Source of the DNA: Solanum dulcamara
Taxonomy: Eukaryota > Streptophyta > Magnoliopsida > Solanales > Solanaceae
Assembly (NCBI RefSeq): GCF_947179165.1
Contig: NC_077245.1
Location: 48,199,286 to 48,263,285 of the forward strand
Direction: 5' to 3'
Length of the DNA: 64,000 nucleotides
Part shown: one piece after another, positions 37,009 through 49,483 of the stretch
Position numbering within the stretch: position 1 is the stretch's first letter
How the letters are laid out: each line of letters starts with the position of its first letter
The notes under the pieces: generated by a model
What the model was told of the DNA's origin: nothing
The model's input: only the letters and a program-made list of their open reading frames with translations
The model's database searches: none
Translations under genes and position numbers: made by a program

Positions 37009-40000
37009 TATCATGACCCAACCCTGTAGGCTATGACTGGGGTCCGACCTAAACCCCGTATACGCATCTATCAGTTGTGATCAAGTCAAACTATAAATAA
37101 AATCATACCATGCACCAGAACCCTATTGGGTGATAACATTTTCATAAACCTATAGACTATTTCATTTGCATCACTTCATGAAAGGGCACGCAAGCCGATA
37201 AGGCTGCCATAACATAACAACACTTACCATATATCAAGTAGACCCAGCTGAACCAAACATACATACACAACCCACATATACATGTCTACAGACCTCTAAA
37301 AATATTAATGACAACACATGGTGGGACAGGGCCCCCACTCTACCCCTGAATAAACAAAAGAAGTTTTATAAATTAGCGGTCAGTACTAAAACTAGGCTTC
37401 GATACAAGGGAGCCTCTTCCAGCTGAGCTGAGTAGAATCCTAAGCTGACGGACTCCCAACACCTGTGTCTATACCTGCGGGCATGAAACGCAACCCCCCA
37501 AAAAAAGGGGGTCAGTATGACATATGTACTAAGTATGTAAAGTAAAAAACATCATAAGGAAATTACAGTTACCATAGGGGTGCAGAGGGGAAGTATAAAA
37601 TTTAACAGAGTACTGTACCTGCACCTTACAAAATAAGGTCATATATACCATTATCACCTACCGTATCCGGCCTACTCGGGGACTCAGTGTAACAAATGCA
37701 TCATTTTATCATCATAGGCATATGCATACTATTAGCGTTGTAGAACTTAAAGCCCGATCCATATATATAACAGGTTAGTGTCGAGGAGCGTTCAGCCCGA
37801 TCTATATATATAACAGGTTAGTACTGAGGAACATACGGCTCGATCCTTATATATATAATATGTTAGTGCCAAGGAAAGTACGGCCTGATTCCTATACATA
37901 TAATACATTAGTGCCGAGGAATGTTTGGCCCAATCTCTATACATATACTACATTAGTGCCGAGGAACGTATGGCCCAATCCCTATACATATAACAAGTTA
38001 GTGCCGAGAAACATTCGGCCTGATCCCTATATAATATAATAATGCATATATGTGCATGTAAACCTTGGTAATATATCATAAATCTCCTGAATATCATTAT
38101 AAGATATTTCAAAGAGCCTCCAGGTATTGGAGTTTACACATCCAATCATCATTTAGTTTGCAAAAGGCTAGAGGGTTATAGTTCAACTATTTCAAGGCCC
38201 TTAACATTCAAAAGTGAGTAAAAGTCATGAGTCACACACGGAACTTATAAATGGAACTATCTCTAGCTCATATCACACATCATTTCACTTACATTAAGCC
38301 ATTTCAAGAAAAGGAAGGGATAGGCTTCACATATAATACTTTTTATCACATAAGAGGCTTACAAGACAATAACTCAGCTATCGCAGGAGTTCCACTATCA
38401 ACAAGTGAAAAAGATTGACAAACCATACTTGGGGTTCTATGAATGGAATTATTCCAACATTACATACACAATCCACTTAAGACACATGCCAAAAGAAGGG
38501 AAAGATAAACTTTACATATTTATGCCAAAAATATGCCAAGAGAAAGAAGGTGGCTTCACATACCTCTTATGAGTTACTCTTTATTACGTTCACCTCGTCA
38601 TCCTTTGAACCTATTCAACACATAAGCAATACGAATATCAACAACCCTTGACTTTTCAGCATCTTAAGTTGCACCCAAGTATTCATAGAACTTATTTTCT
38701 CGCTTGTCTTCTCTAGACTAGTTCTTTAGTTAGTTAAGGCGTTACCAGAAATCGGGCAGCACTTCCCCTATAACATACCCTATCCGAATTTCCAATTACA
38801 TCCATAAGTACTAAAGAAAACCAAAAACAATAAACTTCAGCTCATATATACACAAAACATGGCAATATTACACCACACAAGCTTCAAACAACTTGCTGAA
38901 AATTACGATACCAAAATAGGGTTTCTAGTCTCTATTTTGTAAACCCTTTAACCATACGAAGCGGAGGGTCACGTGGATGCAACCAGAAGCTACCACACCT
39001 CTTTTAGAATAATTTTATTCCCTGCAACACACCACCACACCCTGAAGCCGCACACCACAAGCTTAACTCCTTGCTTGGACTACAATTTAACTATAGCGAC
39101 TCCAATTTAGTTTGTTTCAAATCGTCAATCATATTTATGGAGTTTTCATGTTTCCATACACTTAAACAACATAATAAACTTCATAAAAACACCATAAACT
39201 CCAAATTGAAAGGAAAGACCTTACCTTACCCGAAATTGGTCAAAGCTTGCCAAAACTCGCCTCGGAAATCTCTTTAACGTGCTGAAATGGAGTGGATTAT
39301 TTGGGTCTTTTATTCATTGTCCCAAATAGTGATTTTAGGCTATTAAAAATCATTATGTAACTTTGGTATACCGCAAATAATTAATTTACAGAACGAAAGT
39401 CGGAGGCTCACCTCAAGGTGGCCAAACCCGTAGCCCCTCTCCTTGGCTCTCTATGTTTTTCTTTCAACTTTCTCTTATTTTTTCCAAGTGTAAAGATGAA
39501 GAAATAATTCCGTAGGCATCATAAGATACATATATACATCTCCCCATGATTAAGGAACACCGTAGGTAAGTAATTCATGGAGAAAAATTGGAGAACTTAC
39601 CTTGAACTCTTCCAAGCCGAAGCTGCCTCTCTTCTTCTCTAGCATTTTCTCTCTTTTTTTGGCTGAAGTTTGGGATAGAAACTGAAGTTATTAGTCACAT
39701 AACAAATATATATATATATATATGCTTCCCTAGAAGGTGACATGTGTCAACCCCTTAGGATGACACGTGTCCAGCCCTTATTGGGCCAACATATCTATAC
39801 AGCCAATTAGGGGCTGCCATGTGGCAGTGGGGTCCACCCCCCAAGCAGGTGGGTCACCTGCTGCCACGTGGAATTCTCTCCCCTTCCGCATGGGTTCGTA
39901 ATCTCTTCTTATTTTAAGAACTTATGTAATCCTTTCTACGTAAGCTTGGTATGTACCTAAGTAGCTTAGGTATGTAATACTTCCAAGTTAGTAGCTTACG

Positions 40001-40204
40001 TAGGTAAGTCTAGTCCTATGACTCATAACTTGGCCTCAAACTCCTTCCAACCTCTCATGACCCTAGTTCCAACCTTCCCAACCCTGGGGTATCACATTCT
40101 CCCTTTTTTAGAGTCGTTTGATGGTGTCATAGATTATCCGGCTCACATGATAACTTCAAAGAAGCTTAGGAGACATTCTGAGCTCAAGAGTGTGGGGTGT
40201 AACA
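37009..40204 (-). mobile_element. Gypsy LTR copy A (3.2 kb)
   Basis: On the - strand it starts TGTTACACCCCACAC at 40,204 and ends GGGTCATGATA at 37,009 (last dinucleotide mutated). A polypurine tract and pol remnant lie at its start side and a primer-binding site at its end side. One LTR is therefore shared between the 3' end of one element and the 5' end of another. It contains tandem 40-48 bp repeats at 37,745-38,045. Confidence 0.9.
37745..38045 (-). repeat. Tandem array inside LTR A
   Basis: About six diverged copies of a 40-48 bp unit containing CCGATCC, TATACATATAA and TTAGTGCCGAGGAA words. Matching arrays are in the other three LTRs of the family. Confidence 0.88.
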
Positions 40205-40219
40205 TCCTTCCCCCCTTTA
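40205..40219 (-). promoter_or_regulatory. Polypurine tract, gypsy copy A
   Basis: TCCTTCCCCCCTTTA on + is TAAAGGGGGGAAGGA on -, directly before the LTR start. It would prime plus-strand DNA synthesis. Confidence 0.85.
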
Positions 40220-42259
40220 GAACATTCATCCCCGAATGTTAAACAAAACCTCCTTCAACACTTTATATAGATTGTAGGGAGATTCCTTTCTATTGCGATC
40301 ACACATACTGTGTTTCATGTCTTCTTTAGCTTCTCAGGTCATTTCTTCACAATTTTTATTTTACTATGACACCTTGATAAAAACTAAGTTCTTAGTCTGT
40401 AATCTTCTAATTTTTCAATCTAGGTTGGCGTTAGGTTGCTCTTCATAGGATCACTCCTTCTTTATGTTGACTTCATCCATGGAGAATATTCTGGAAGGGT
40501 TCACTTATACAGTTACGAAACATTAACGGGTAGAAAACTAGACGTATTGTTCTTAAACCAGATAGTAGGGCCAAATTCATAAGCAACTTGACAAGTGATA
40601 GATAATCATCCCAGCTACCTTTAATGTTAACAACACCAGCTCACAACATATCTTCTAATATTTAAGTGGTACGCTTAGCTCGTTTATCAGTTTTGAGGGT
40701 GAAAGGCAGTACTAAGACCTTTTTTTGTTCCCAATCTTTTCTTGGATTGACATCCAAGCACTAGCTGTTCTTTAAGCCCCTCTACTCAAGACAATAGCTA
40801 TGGGGACCTCATATATTACTTCTCAATTTTCATAGAAGACTTTAACGGGTACTTTACCTTTTGGGTTTCTTCTTCTTTTCTTTTTTTTCCCATCCTTAGG
40901 GTTGGCTGCTAAATAATACTGAAGCCCCCTCATATAATGGCTCTCATAGTCGTTCTGTGCTCTGTCTATCATTACCTGGTATAATTCTGAATGAACTTGG
41001 CATATAAGTCCGCCATCCTTTACTAGCTAGTCAGTTTTGCTCCTCTTGGTTAAATTATTTCGCAATTTCCTTATCCCAACTTGTAACCCTTTAGATATGT
41101 TATCTCGTGTCATTCTTTACCTTTACGAGAATATGAGAAGGCATTCAACTTAACCTGAGAAATATTTTAGCATCATCTCGCTAGGTCTCATATTTACCTT
41201 TCTGTTTTCTTCCTTATCATACAATCGATGTTGGGGTAGATCTTTGGTCCAACCATGGCCATGTCTTACTTTGCCCGTAGGACTAATTCTATCTCAATAG
41301 TTTGGTTTAACCTATCTTTGCATCTATCGGTAGGGTATCCAAAATATCACAACTACATTATTATTATTGAACCCCTATTCCTTTTATCATGTACTTACTC
41401 AATTAGTCTGATGATTATATATACATATCCATAGGTTGCACAACCATTTTGATGCAACTTGTAGGAGGTAGATGTAATCCTTCCGTCTCCTGGTTCCTTC
41501 TGCTATATGCATCTCACTCACATTGAATCTTGTTTGTCCCATCTTGTTATATTCCTTTCTTGTCCCTTATTTACTCTTTGCTCTTCTTGTCCCCTATTAT
41601 AGGAGGTTTTTTGTTCCTTTTCCCTTAGTTATTTATCTATCGCAACATCATTTGCGACCAACTCTATAGACAACATTTTGGCTTCTCGTCTAGCATGATG
41701 TCATTCAATGTCTTGTTAAAAATTTCTTAACACTGCCTTACATAGCATTCTGACTTCTATCCAATTATTGGTGGCTTCCAGACCTTCCTAACTTTGTTCA
41801 GTCAGGGTTCCTATTGAAATTTAAATATCCATCTCAAATATGTTGCCATATCAATTGCCTCCACTTTACCCTTGCAGTTTTTTTCATTTGCTTCCCCCCT
41901 TTAGAGGGTACTTATACCGTTATCTGCCTATACCTTGCTTTATGTCTCTATGTACAGTCTTAAATTTCTCCAATCTCCTTCCCCAATCTACTTGGTACTG
42001 TATCATATCCCCGTCTTTCTACATATTATTTTAACCTGATTATCCATGTACAGAACTTTGGCTAAATCACAAAGCGACGAGAGCCCTCCCATACATAGTG
42101 CGACATCTCATCTATTAATTTGTACTTGAGTAATGAGACCCATGGAACAACTCGTCCAAGGGTACATTCTACTTATCTTCATCAAAAATTAATTAGCACT
42201 TATAGTCGTTCCAATTTCAATTAGGCAATACTAGTATTCTGACAATAACTATCCAAGGT
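40220..42259 (-). pseudogene. Gypsy pol 3' remnant, copy A
   Basis: On the - strand this parallels the remnant at 58,040-59,640: the CATGGCCATGGTTGGACC block (about 41,256), the GTAAAGGATGACACGAGATAAC-type block (about 41,100) and the final ACATTCGGGGATGAATGTT before the polypurine tract. Near 40,300 a decayed C-terminal integrase tail is just visible. No open frame survives. It is cut at 42,259, where 74 bp of viral movement gene begin. + strand ORFs here (for example 41,840-42,034) are chance. Confidence 0.7.
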
Positions 42260-42333
42260 TCTCTTGAAGTAGTAGCTTTACCCCCACCTATATCCTTTGT
42301 TTCCTGGGTTAAATAGAAGTTGCGCCATTTATT
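42260..42333 (+). pseudogene. Small duplicated piece of viral movement gene
   Basis: 74 bp matching 26,108-26,180, starting CTCTTGAAGTAGTAGC and ending GCGCCATTTATT. It includes the PPPISFVSW block, with a TAG where the left copy has TGG. It continues straight into gypsy leader without the LINE, so it preserves the pre-LINE junction. Confidence 0.92.
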
Positions 42334-42982
42334 CCTTAAGTTTGCCGTCTTTGTCTCTTAAGGATTCCATTATTTTTGGGGCAACGTTGTGAACACGCAT
42401 CATTCCTTTATACATTCTGCCCATCGCCCTTGTTGTGTACCCAATAAAGGCTTTTAACTTAGTCAACATCTACCAAGTGTGCCTTACTAGCGGTCTTACC
42501 TTATCCCTATATTATTATACCACACCTTTAAATTCATACTTGCGTATCCCCCTGAGTTTATCCTCGAGTCATGAACAACTTATCCAATTTATGAATAGGA
42601 GTTGGGGGCTTGGTACTTTTCAAGGAAAGTGAAACTCAATTCCTGGACATCTTACCCTTCAACCTGAATTTTTTTTTCCGACGGCACAAATACGGCTGGA
42701 GATGCTGTGGTCTGAACTTTACTGCTCAGATAGGCTTTTGTTTCTCCAAAATAAAATTCCCCAAGTAAAAAAGGGTGCCCCTTATCAACGACATGGAGAG
42801 TACCTCTTACAGCTTGAGTTTAGCATAATATGGGTACTCAGTATCAACTTCCAAGACATTTTATGAAGCTATGTTTCATTCCCTTTTTCTTGCTTTGGGA
42901 AAATTTTGGTAGAGTTTCCTTTATACTCCTTATTATCCCTAAACCTACACGTAGAAAATACCAACAATGCCTCACAAGGCCA

Positions 42983-43043
<61 letters not shown>

Positions 43044-43509
43044 TATCATATCACATCCACATAGGGCTTTCAATATCATCTCATATCACAGTCACACAGG
43101 GCTTTCAATGTCAATAATAATATAAAAATACTGGACTTACCTCGTATGTCCAACTTCAAACTGCATCTGTTGCACTTCCTGTCTACTTTTCCCTTCAATT
43201 TTCGACTTTACATTTCAATTTTACTTCAATACCTTACCCAATAGATATCTTTTGTGCCTTTGCTTACCCGCATGCCTTGTGACTTCCAATATCATCAGTA
43301 ACTTCCTTCCGCTGATGTCGTCCTTCTGTTAAGATTCAAGGTTAGTATAAAAAGGTTTTCTATGACTCGGATCTATAGCACGATCTCAGATGTGAAAGAA
43401 AGGTTACATCCTAAATGTCTTGTAGCCTCCTGTTTATAGATGTGGCGCACAATATATTGATAAACAAGACTCTACTAGACACGGTCTATAGACACTCCGA
43501 GGATGAACT
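42334..43509 (-). mobile_element. Gypsy internal leader, copy B
   Basis: Duplicate of 35,850-36,992 with the same outer breakpoint. It carries a longer (AC)n(AT)n microsatellite at 42,983-43,040, which accounts for much of the length difference. No gag frame. Confidence 0.75.
42983..43040. repeat. (AC)n(AT)n microsatellite
   Basis: CACACACA followed by about twenty AT units. In copy A the same place holds only about eight AT units, so the repeat length changed after the duplication. Confidence 0.95.
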
Positions 43510-43521
43510 GCTCTGATACCA
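43510..43521 (-). promoter_or_regulatory. Primer-binding site, gypsy copy B
   Basis: GCTCTGATACCA on +, four bases from the LTR end at 43,526, as in copy A. Confidence 0.88.
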
Positions 43522-43525
43522 CTTC

Positions 43526-46500
43526 TGTCCTGACCCAACCCCGTAAGCTGCGACTAGAGTCTGACATGAACCCCCGTATACATGTCTATCAATTGTGGTC
43601 AAGTCGAACTATAAATAAAATAATACCATGCAACAAAACCCTATTAGGTGATAATATTTTCATAAACCTATAGCCTATTTCATTTGTATCACATCATGAA
43701 AGGGCATGTAAACCAACAAGGTTGTCATAACATAACAACACGTACCATATATCAAGTAGACCCAGCTGAACCAAACATACATACATAACCCACATATATA
43801 TGTCTACAGACCTCTAAAAATATTAATGATAACACATGATGGGATAGGGCCCCCTCCATACCCCTGAACAAACAAAAGAAGTTTTATACATCAGCGGCCA
43901 GTACTTAAACTAGGATTTGATACAAGGGAGTCTCTTCCAGCTGAGCTGAGTGGAATCCTAAGCTGAAGGACTCCCAACACCTATGTCTATACTTGTGGAC
44001 GTGAAACGCAGCCCCCCGAAGAAAGGGGGTCAGTACGACATATGTACTGAATATGCAAAGTACAAAACATCATAAGGAAATTACATTTACCAAAGGGGTG
44101 CAGGGGGCAAGTATAAAATTTAACAAAGTACTGTACCTGCACCTTATAAAATAAGGTCATGTATACCATTATCACCTACCATATCTGGCCCGCTCGGGGA
44201 CTCAGTGTAAAAAATGCATCATTTTATCATCATAGGCATATGCATACTATTAGAGCTGTGGAACTTACAGCCCGATCCATATATATAATAGGTTAGAGCC
44301 GAGGAGCGTTCAGCCCGATCCATATATATAACAGGTTAGTGCCGAGGAACGTATAGCCCGATCCCTATACATATAATACGTTAGTGCCAAGGAACATACG
44401 GCCCGATCCCTATACATATAATACGTTAGTGCCGAGGAATGTTTAGCCTAATCTCTATACATATAATACGTTAGTGCCGAGGAACGTACGGCCTAATACC
44501 TATACATATAACACGTTGGTGCCGAGGAATGTTTGTCCCGATCCCTATATAATATAATAATGCATATACATGCACGTAAACCTTGGTAATATATCAAACA
44601 TCTCTCGAAGATCATTATAAGATATTTCAAAGAGCCTCTTGGTATTAGAGCTTACACATCCAATCATTATTCAGTATGCAGAAGTCTTGAGGGTCATAGT
44701 TCAAGTACTTCAAGGCCCGTAACATTCAAAAGTGACTAAAAGTCATGAGTCACACATGGAACTTATAAATAGAACTATCTCTAGCTCATATCACATATCG
44801 TTTCACTTACATTAAGCCATTTCAATAAAAGGAAAGGATAGGCTTCACGTATAATACTTTTTATCACGTAAGAGGCTTACAAGACAATAACTCAGCTATC
44901 GCAAGAGTTCTAATATCAAGAAGTGAATAAGATTGATGAACGATACTCGGGGTTCTATGAATGGAATTATTCCCACATTACATACACAATCCACTTAATT
45001 CACATGCCAAAAGAAGGGAAAGATAAGCTTTACATACTTATGCCAAAAATATGCCAAGAGAAAGAAGGTGGCTTCACATACCTCTTACGAGTTACTCTTT
45101 ATCACATTCGCCTCGTCATCCTTTGAACCTATTCAACACGGAAGCAATACGAATATCAACAACCCTTGACTTTTCATCATCTTAAGTTGCACCCAAGTAT
45201 TCAAAGAACTCATTTTCTCGCTCGTCTTCTCGACTAGTTCTTTAGTTAGTTAAGGCTTTACTGGAAATCGGGCAACACTTTCCCTATAACATGCCCTATA
45301 CGAATTTCCAATTACATCCATAAGTACTAAAGCCAACCAAAAACAATAACCTATAGTGCATATACACACAAAACCTGGCAACATTACACCACACAAGCTT
45401 CAAACAACTTGCTGAAAATTACAATACCAAAATAAGGTTTCTAGTCTTTATTTTGTAAAACATTTAACCGTATGAAGCGGAGGGTCGTGTGGATGCAACC
45501 AAAATCTCCCACACCTATTTTAGAATAATTTTAGGCCCCGCAACACACCACCACACCCTGCAGCCGCATACCACAAGCATAACACCTTGGTTGGACTACA
45601 ATTTAACTATAGCGACTGCAATTTAGTTTATTTTGAATCGTCAATCATATTTATGGAATTTTCATGTTTACATCCACTTACACAACGTGTAATACACTTC
45701 ATAACAACACCATAAAATCCAAATTAAAAGGAAAGACCTTACCTTACCTGAAATTGGTCAAAGCTTGCCAAAACTCTCCTCGGAAATCTCTTTGATGTGC
45801 TGAAACATAGTAGACTGTTTGGGTCCATTCTTCGCTGCCCCAAATAGTAATTTTAGGCTATTAAACATCGTTATGTAACTGTGGGATACCAAAAATAATT
45901 AATTTACAGAATAAAAGTCGGAAGCTCACCTCAAGGTGGCCAAACCCGTAGCCCCTCTCCTTGGCTCTCTAAGTCTTTCTTTCAACTTTCTCTTATTTTT
46001 TCCAAGTGTAAAGCTGAAGAAATGATTCTGTAGGAATCATAAGATACATATATACATCTCTCCATAATTAAGGAACACTGTAGGTAAGTAATTCACGGAG
46101 AAATATTAGAGAACTTACCTTGAACCCTTCCAAGCCGAAGCTGCCTCTCTTCTTCTCTAGCATTTTCTCTCTTTTTTTGGCTGAAGTTTTTGATAGAAAC
46201 TGAAGTGTTCAGTCACATAACACACACATATATATATATGCTTCCCTAGGAGGTGACACGTGTCAGCCTCTTAGGGTGTCAGCCCCTTAGGGTGACACGT
46301 GTCCAGCCCTTATTGGGCCAATATATCTATGCAGCCAATTAGGGGCTGCCATATGGCAGTGGGGTCATTCCCCCCAAAGAACGTGGGTCACCTACTTCAC
46401 CCCAAGCAGGTGGGTCACTTGCTGCCACGTGAAACTTTCCCATGCTGCCACGTGGCACCTCATCTTGCTGCCACATGTCATTCTCTTCCTTTCCACGTGG

Positions 46501-46811
46501 GTTCGTAATCTCTTCTTATTTTAAGAACCTATATAATCCTTTATACATAATCTTGGTATGTACCCAAGTAGCTTAGGTATGCAATACTTCCAAGTTAGTA
46601 GTTTACGTAGGTAAGTCGATTCCTACGACTCATTACTTGGCCTCCAACTCCTTCCGACCTTTCATGACCCTAGTTCCAACCTTCCCTACCCTGGGGTATC
46701 ACATTCTCCCTTCCTTAGAGTCATTTGATGGTGTCGTAGATTATCCGTCTCACATGATAACTTCTAAGAAGCTTAGGAGACATTCCGAGCTGAAGAGTGT
46801 GGGGCGTAACA
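43526..46811 (-). mobile_element. Gypsy LTR copy B (3.3 kb)
   Basis: On the - strand it starts TGTTACGCCCCACAC at 46,811 and ends GGGTCAGGACA at 43,526, canonical TG...CA. It aligns with LTR A over its full length, with roughly one difference in ten by eye. The tandem array lies at 44,270-44,560. On the right it abuts viral sequence AACTGTTCCCC; no polypurine tract or pol lies there, so this is the outer 5' LTR of the insertion into the virus. The matching 3' LTR and a target duplication are missing. Confidence 0.92.
44270..44560 (-). repeat. Tandem array inside LTR B
   Basis: Six to seven diverged 40-48 bp units with TAGTGCCGAGGAA and CCCGATCC words. Confidence 0.88.
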
Positions 46812-49480
46812 AACTGTTCCCCAGAGATTTGATCATATTATTATTGATAATAAAAATATTGCTAGGGGAGAGGATAATTTAAGTGATCCTACAGATTCTA
46901 AAATGAATTTTCCAACTGGTTTACATGGATAGTACAACTATTGATTTTAGTCCGGGTTCACCGACAAGAAAATAAATATCTGTTGAATTTTATTGCCAAA
47001 ATGGGAATCTTTTAGAAAATGGTTTTTTTCATCATTTACAAAAGAAGAGCAGAAATATTTTCAGGATAATTGTTATTTGGATCTTGCAAAAGAATATATT
47101 ATATTGTCATTTGTACCATGGTTTATGATTAAATATGTAGAACAATATTTGTCTGTAATTGAGCATGAATACCATTTATCTGCTGTTGGTGATATAGTAA
47201 TTTCATCACTACTTCCTATGCAATCTTTTGAAATTAATAAAGATGGTAAAACTATAAATTTTACTGTTTTTTCTAAGTTGTTTGAAAATAGAGGTGCTTT
47301 ATTAAATTGTGAATATATATTATATTGTCATTTGTACCATGGTTTATGATTAAATATGTAGAACAATATTTGTCTGTAATTGAGCATGAATACCATTTAT
47401 CTGCTGCTGGTGATATAGTAATTTCATCACTACTTCCTATGAAATCTTTTGAAATTAATAAAGATGGTAAAACTATAAATTTTACTGCTTTTTCTAAGTT
47501 GTTTGAAAATAGAGGTGCTTTATTAAATTGTGAACATGTAAACATTATTCTCAAACAGCAAAATTATGCTAATTATTATTTAAGTGTGTTAGGTAAACAT
47601 ATTATGGCTTTGCATAAAAATCTGGATAATTATTTAAAATAGTCTAAATCTTTGCATGAAAAAATTGAGTCTTTTACTAAAAATAAGATTGACAAAACAA
47701 TTGTCAAAAATACTTTACAACCACCTCCTGAAATACAGAATTTTAAAACTGAATCTTCTGGTGATATTGAATAATTGTTGCGTGACAAGTTAAAACATAT
47801 TGATTTATCTTCTCACCTTACTAATTTGGATTTGCAACCCCAACCTGTTTTATCTGCAAAAGAAGAAAATTATATTACCCAACAGGCAAGACATGATTTT
47901 TATGTGATTAGAATAAATACTAAATGGGTTGACAAGCATATTCAACGCATGTATTATTATAACAGGCCTACTCGTATTGATGTTTTAAATGAAGAAAGAG
48001 ATCACACTTTTAGTAATAGTTATAACAGTAGAGAAATTTATGAATGATATATTGATGGTTTTAATGATAAACAGATTTCTACTACTGTGCATAGAATGTT
48101 AATGTATAGTACAATTTGTAAAGTTAATAAAAATTCTGATAGAGATATTGCTTCTATGATTGTTGCTGGTTTTACTGATCAATTAAAAAGTTGGTGAGAT
48201 AACTTTTTAAATCAAGAACAATGGATTACGGTTATGAATACCACTAGTGTCCATCACATAGCTGGTCAATTAGCTTATGAAATTGCTGATACGAGTACAT
48301 CTGACCAAAATCGTCCTAATGTTATTTATACTTTAGTTACTACAGTGGTTGAATATTTTTGTGGTCGTTGGACTGATGATGCTGAAACTATTCGAACAAC
48401 TTTATAAAATTTACGATGTAGATTATTATCTGATTTTAAATGGTATAAAGATGTTTTTCTGAGTAGAGTTATCGAATTACATGATTGTAGTCATGAACAT
48501 TGGAAATCCAAATTTATTGATGGTTTACCTTCTATTTTTGTTGAAAGAGTTAGAAAAAGTCTTTTTGGTACTAATGTTAAGATTCTTTATGAGTCGCTCA
48601 CTTATGGTAAGATTATTAGTGTTTGTACTCAAGAAGGTTTAACTGTTTGCAATGATATTAAAATGAATTATCACATTAAGAAAAATAGATTGAATGAAAG
48701 ACAACAATTGGGTGAATTTTGTGATCAATTGCTTTTGGCATGCCTGTTAAATCCAAGAAAAAAAAGGTTTCTCCTTCTACTAAAAAGTTTTATAAAAATC
48801 ATCGCAAGTTTACGCCTAGAAATAAATCTAAGCATAAAGATTTTTCGAAAAAATATAGGAAAAAGAATAAAAATAAGTTTGGTAAAAAAGATTATAAAAA
48901 GGGTATTAAATGCCACAAGTGTAGAAGATTTGGTCATTATGCTAATGAATGTAAGACCCAGAAAAAAATTAAGCAATTAGATTTGGATGATAAGTTAAAA
49001 GATTCTTTGTGCAAAATTCGTTTAAATTCAGAGACTAAACATTCTTCTTCTGATACTGATAAATCTACTTCTAATTCTTCTAGTTCTATTGATAATCGTT
49101 TAAGAGTTTTACATAATGAAGATTTGTATTCTGATTCTGATAGATCTTTATCTAATAATGATTGTGTACCCTGTCAAAGGGGTTTACCTTGTGAAAAGGA
49201 TGATAATATTTATAATTTGTTGTCTAATTTTGAAGATCTGACTGTTTCTGTTATTGATGATGATAAAATATTTGATATTTTAAAAACTATTAAAGATACG
49301 AATTTGAGAAATAAGATTTTTGATACTATTTTTGAAGAAGGTTCTAGTAGTAGTAAGGCAGAAGAAACATCTGCTAATATTATTAGACAACCTGCATATT
49401 ATTCGATGTCTGATTTAAAACAGATTTTAAATCAAAGAAATTTTATTAAGAAAGAAATTACTACTTCTAATTTACAATAA
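46812..49480 (+). pseudogene. Endogenous pararetrovirus: movement-protein C-terminus and coat protein
   Basis: Resumes the movement protein with VPQRFDHIIID, whose frame agrees with the first coat-protein segment at about 46,993; a fused movement/coat ORF, as in several caulimovirid genera, is possible. The coat region runs from about 46,990. Later it shows WKSKFIDGLPSIFVERV, a conserved caulimovirid coat motif (about 48,500), a Lys-rich basic stretch, and a zinc knuckle CHKCRRFGHYANEC at 48,911-48,952, followed by a Ser/Asp-rich acidic tail. It would encapsidate the viral DNA. A 221-bp tandem duplication, several stops and a frameshift near 48,720 break it. Confidence 0.9.
47093..47534 (+). 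repeat. 221-bp tandem duplication in the coat-protein region
   Basis: 47,093-47,313 is repeated at 47,314-47,534 with about three base differences. 221 is not a multiple of three, so the frame shifts at the junction. Confidence 0.93.
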
Positions 49481-49483
49481 AAA

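Noticed and set aside
37745..38045. CRISPR-like array of 40-48 bp units
   Set aside because: Units diverge along their whole length with no constant repeat and unique spacers; they lie inside a plant LTR and recur in its relatives.
42844..43044. Ile/Tyr-repeat frame at the (AT)n run
   Set aside because: Translation of a microsatellite.
46299..46508. Short frame with HLLP repeats in LTR B
   Set aside because: Comes from GTGGGTCACCT/CTGCCACGTG repeats in the LTR; no counterpart is kept in copy A.
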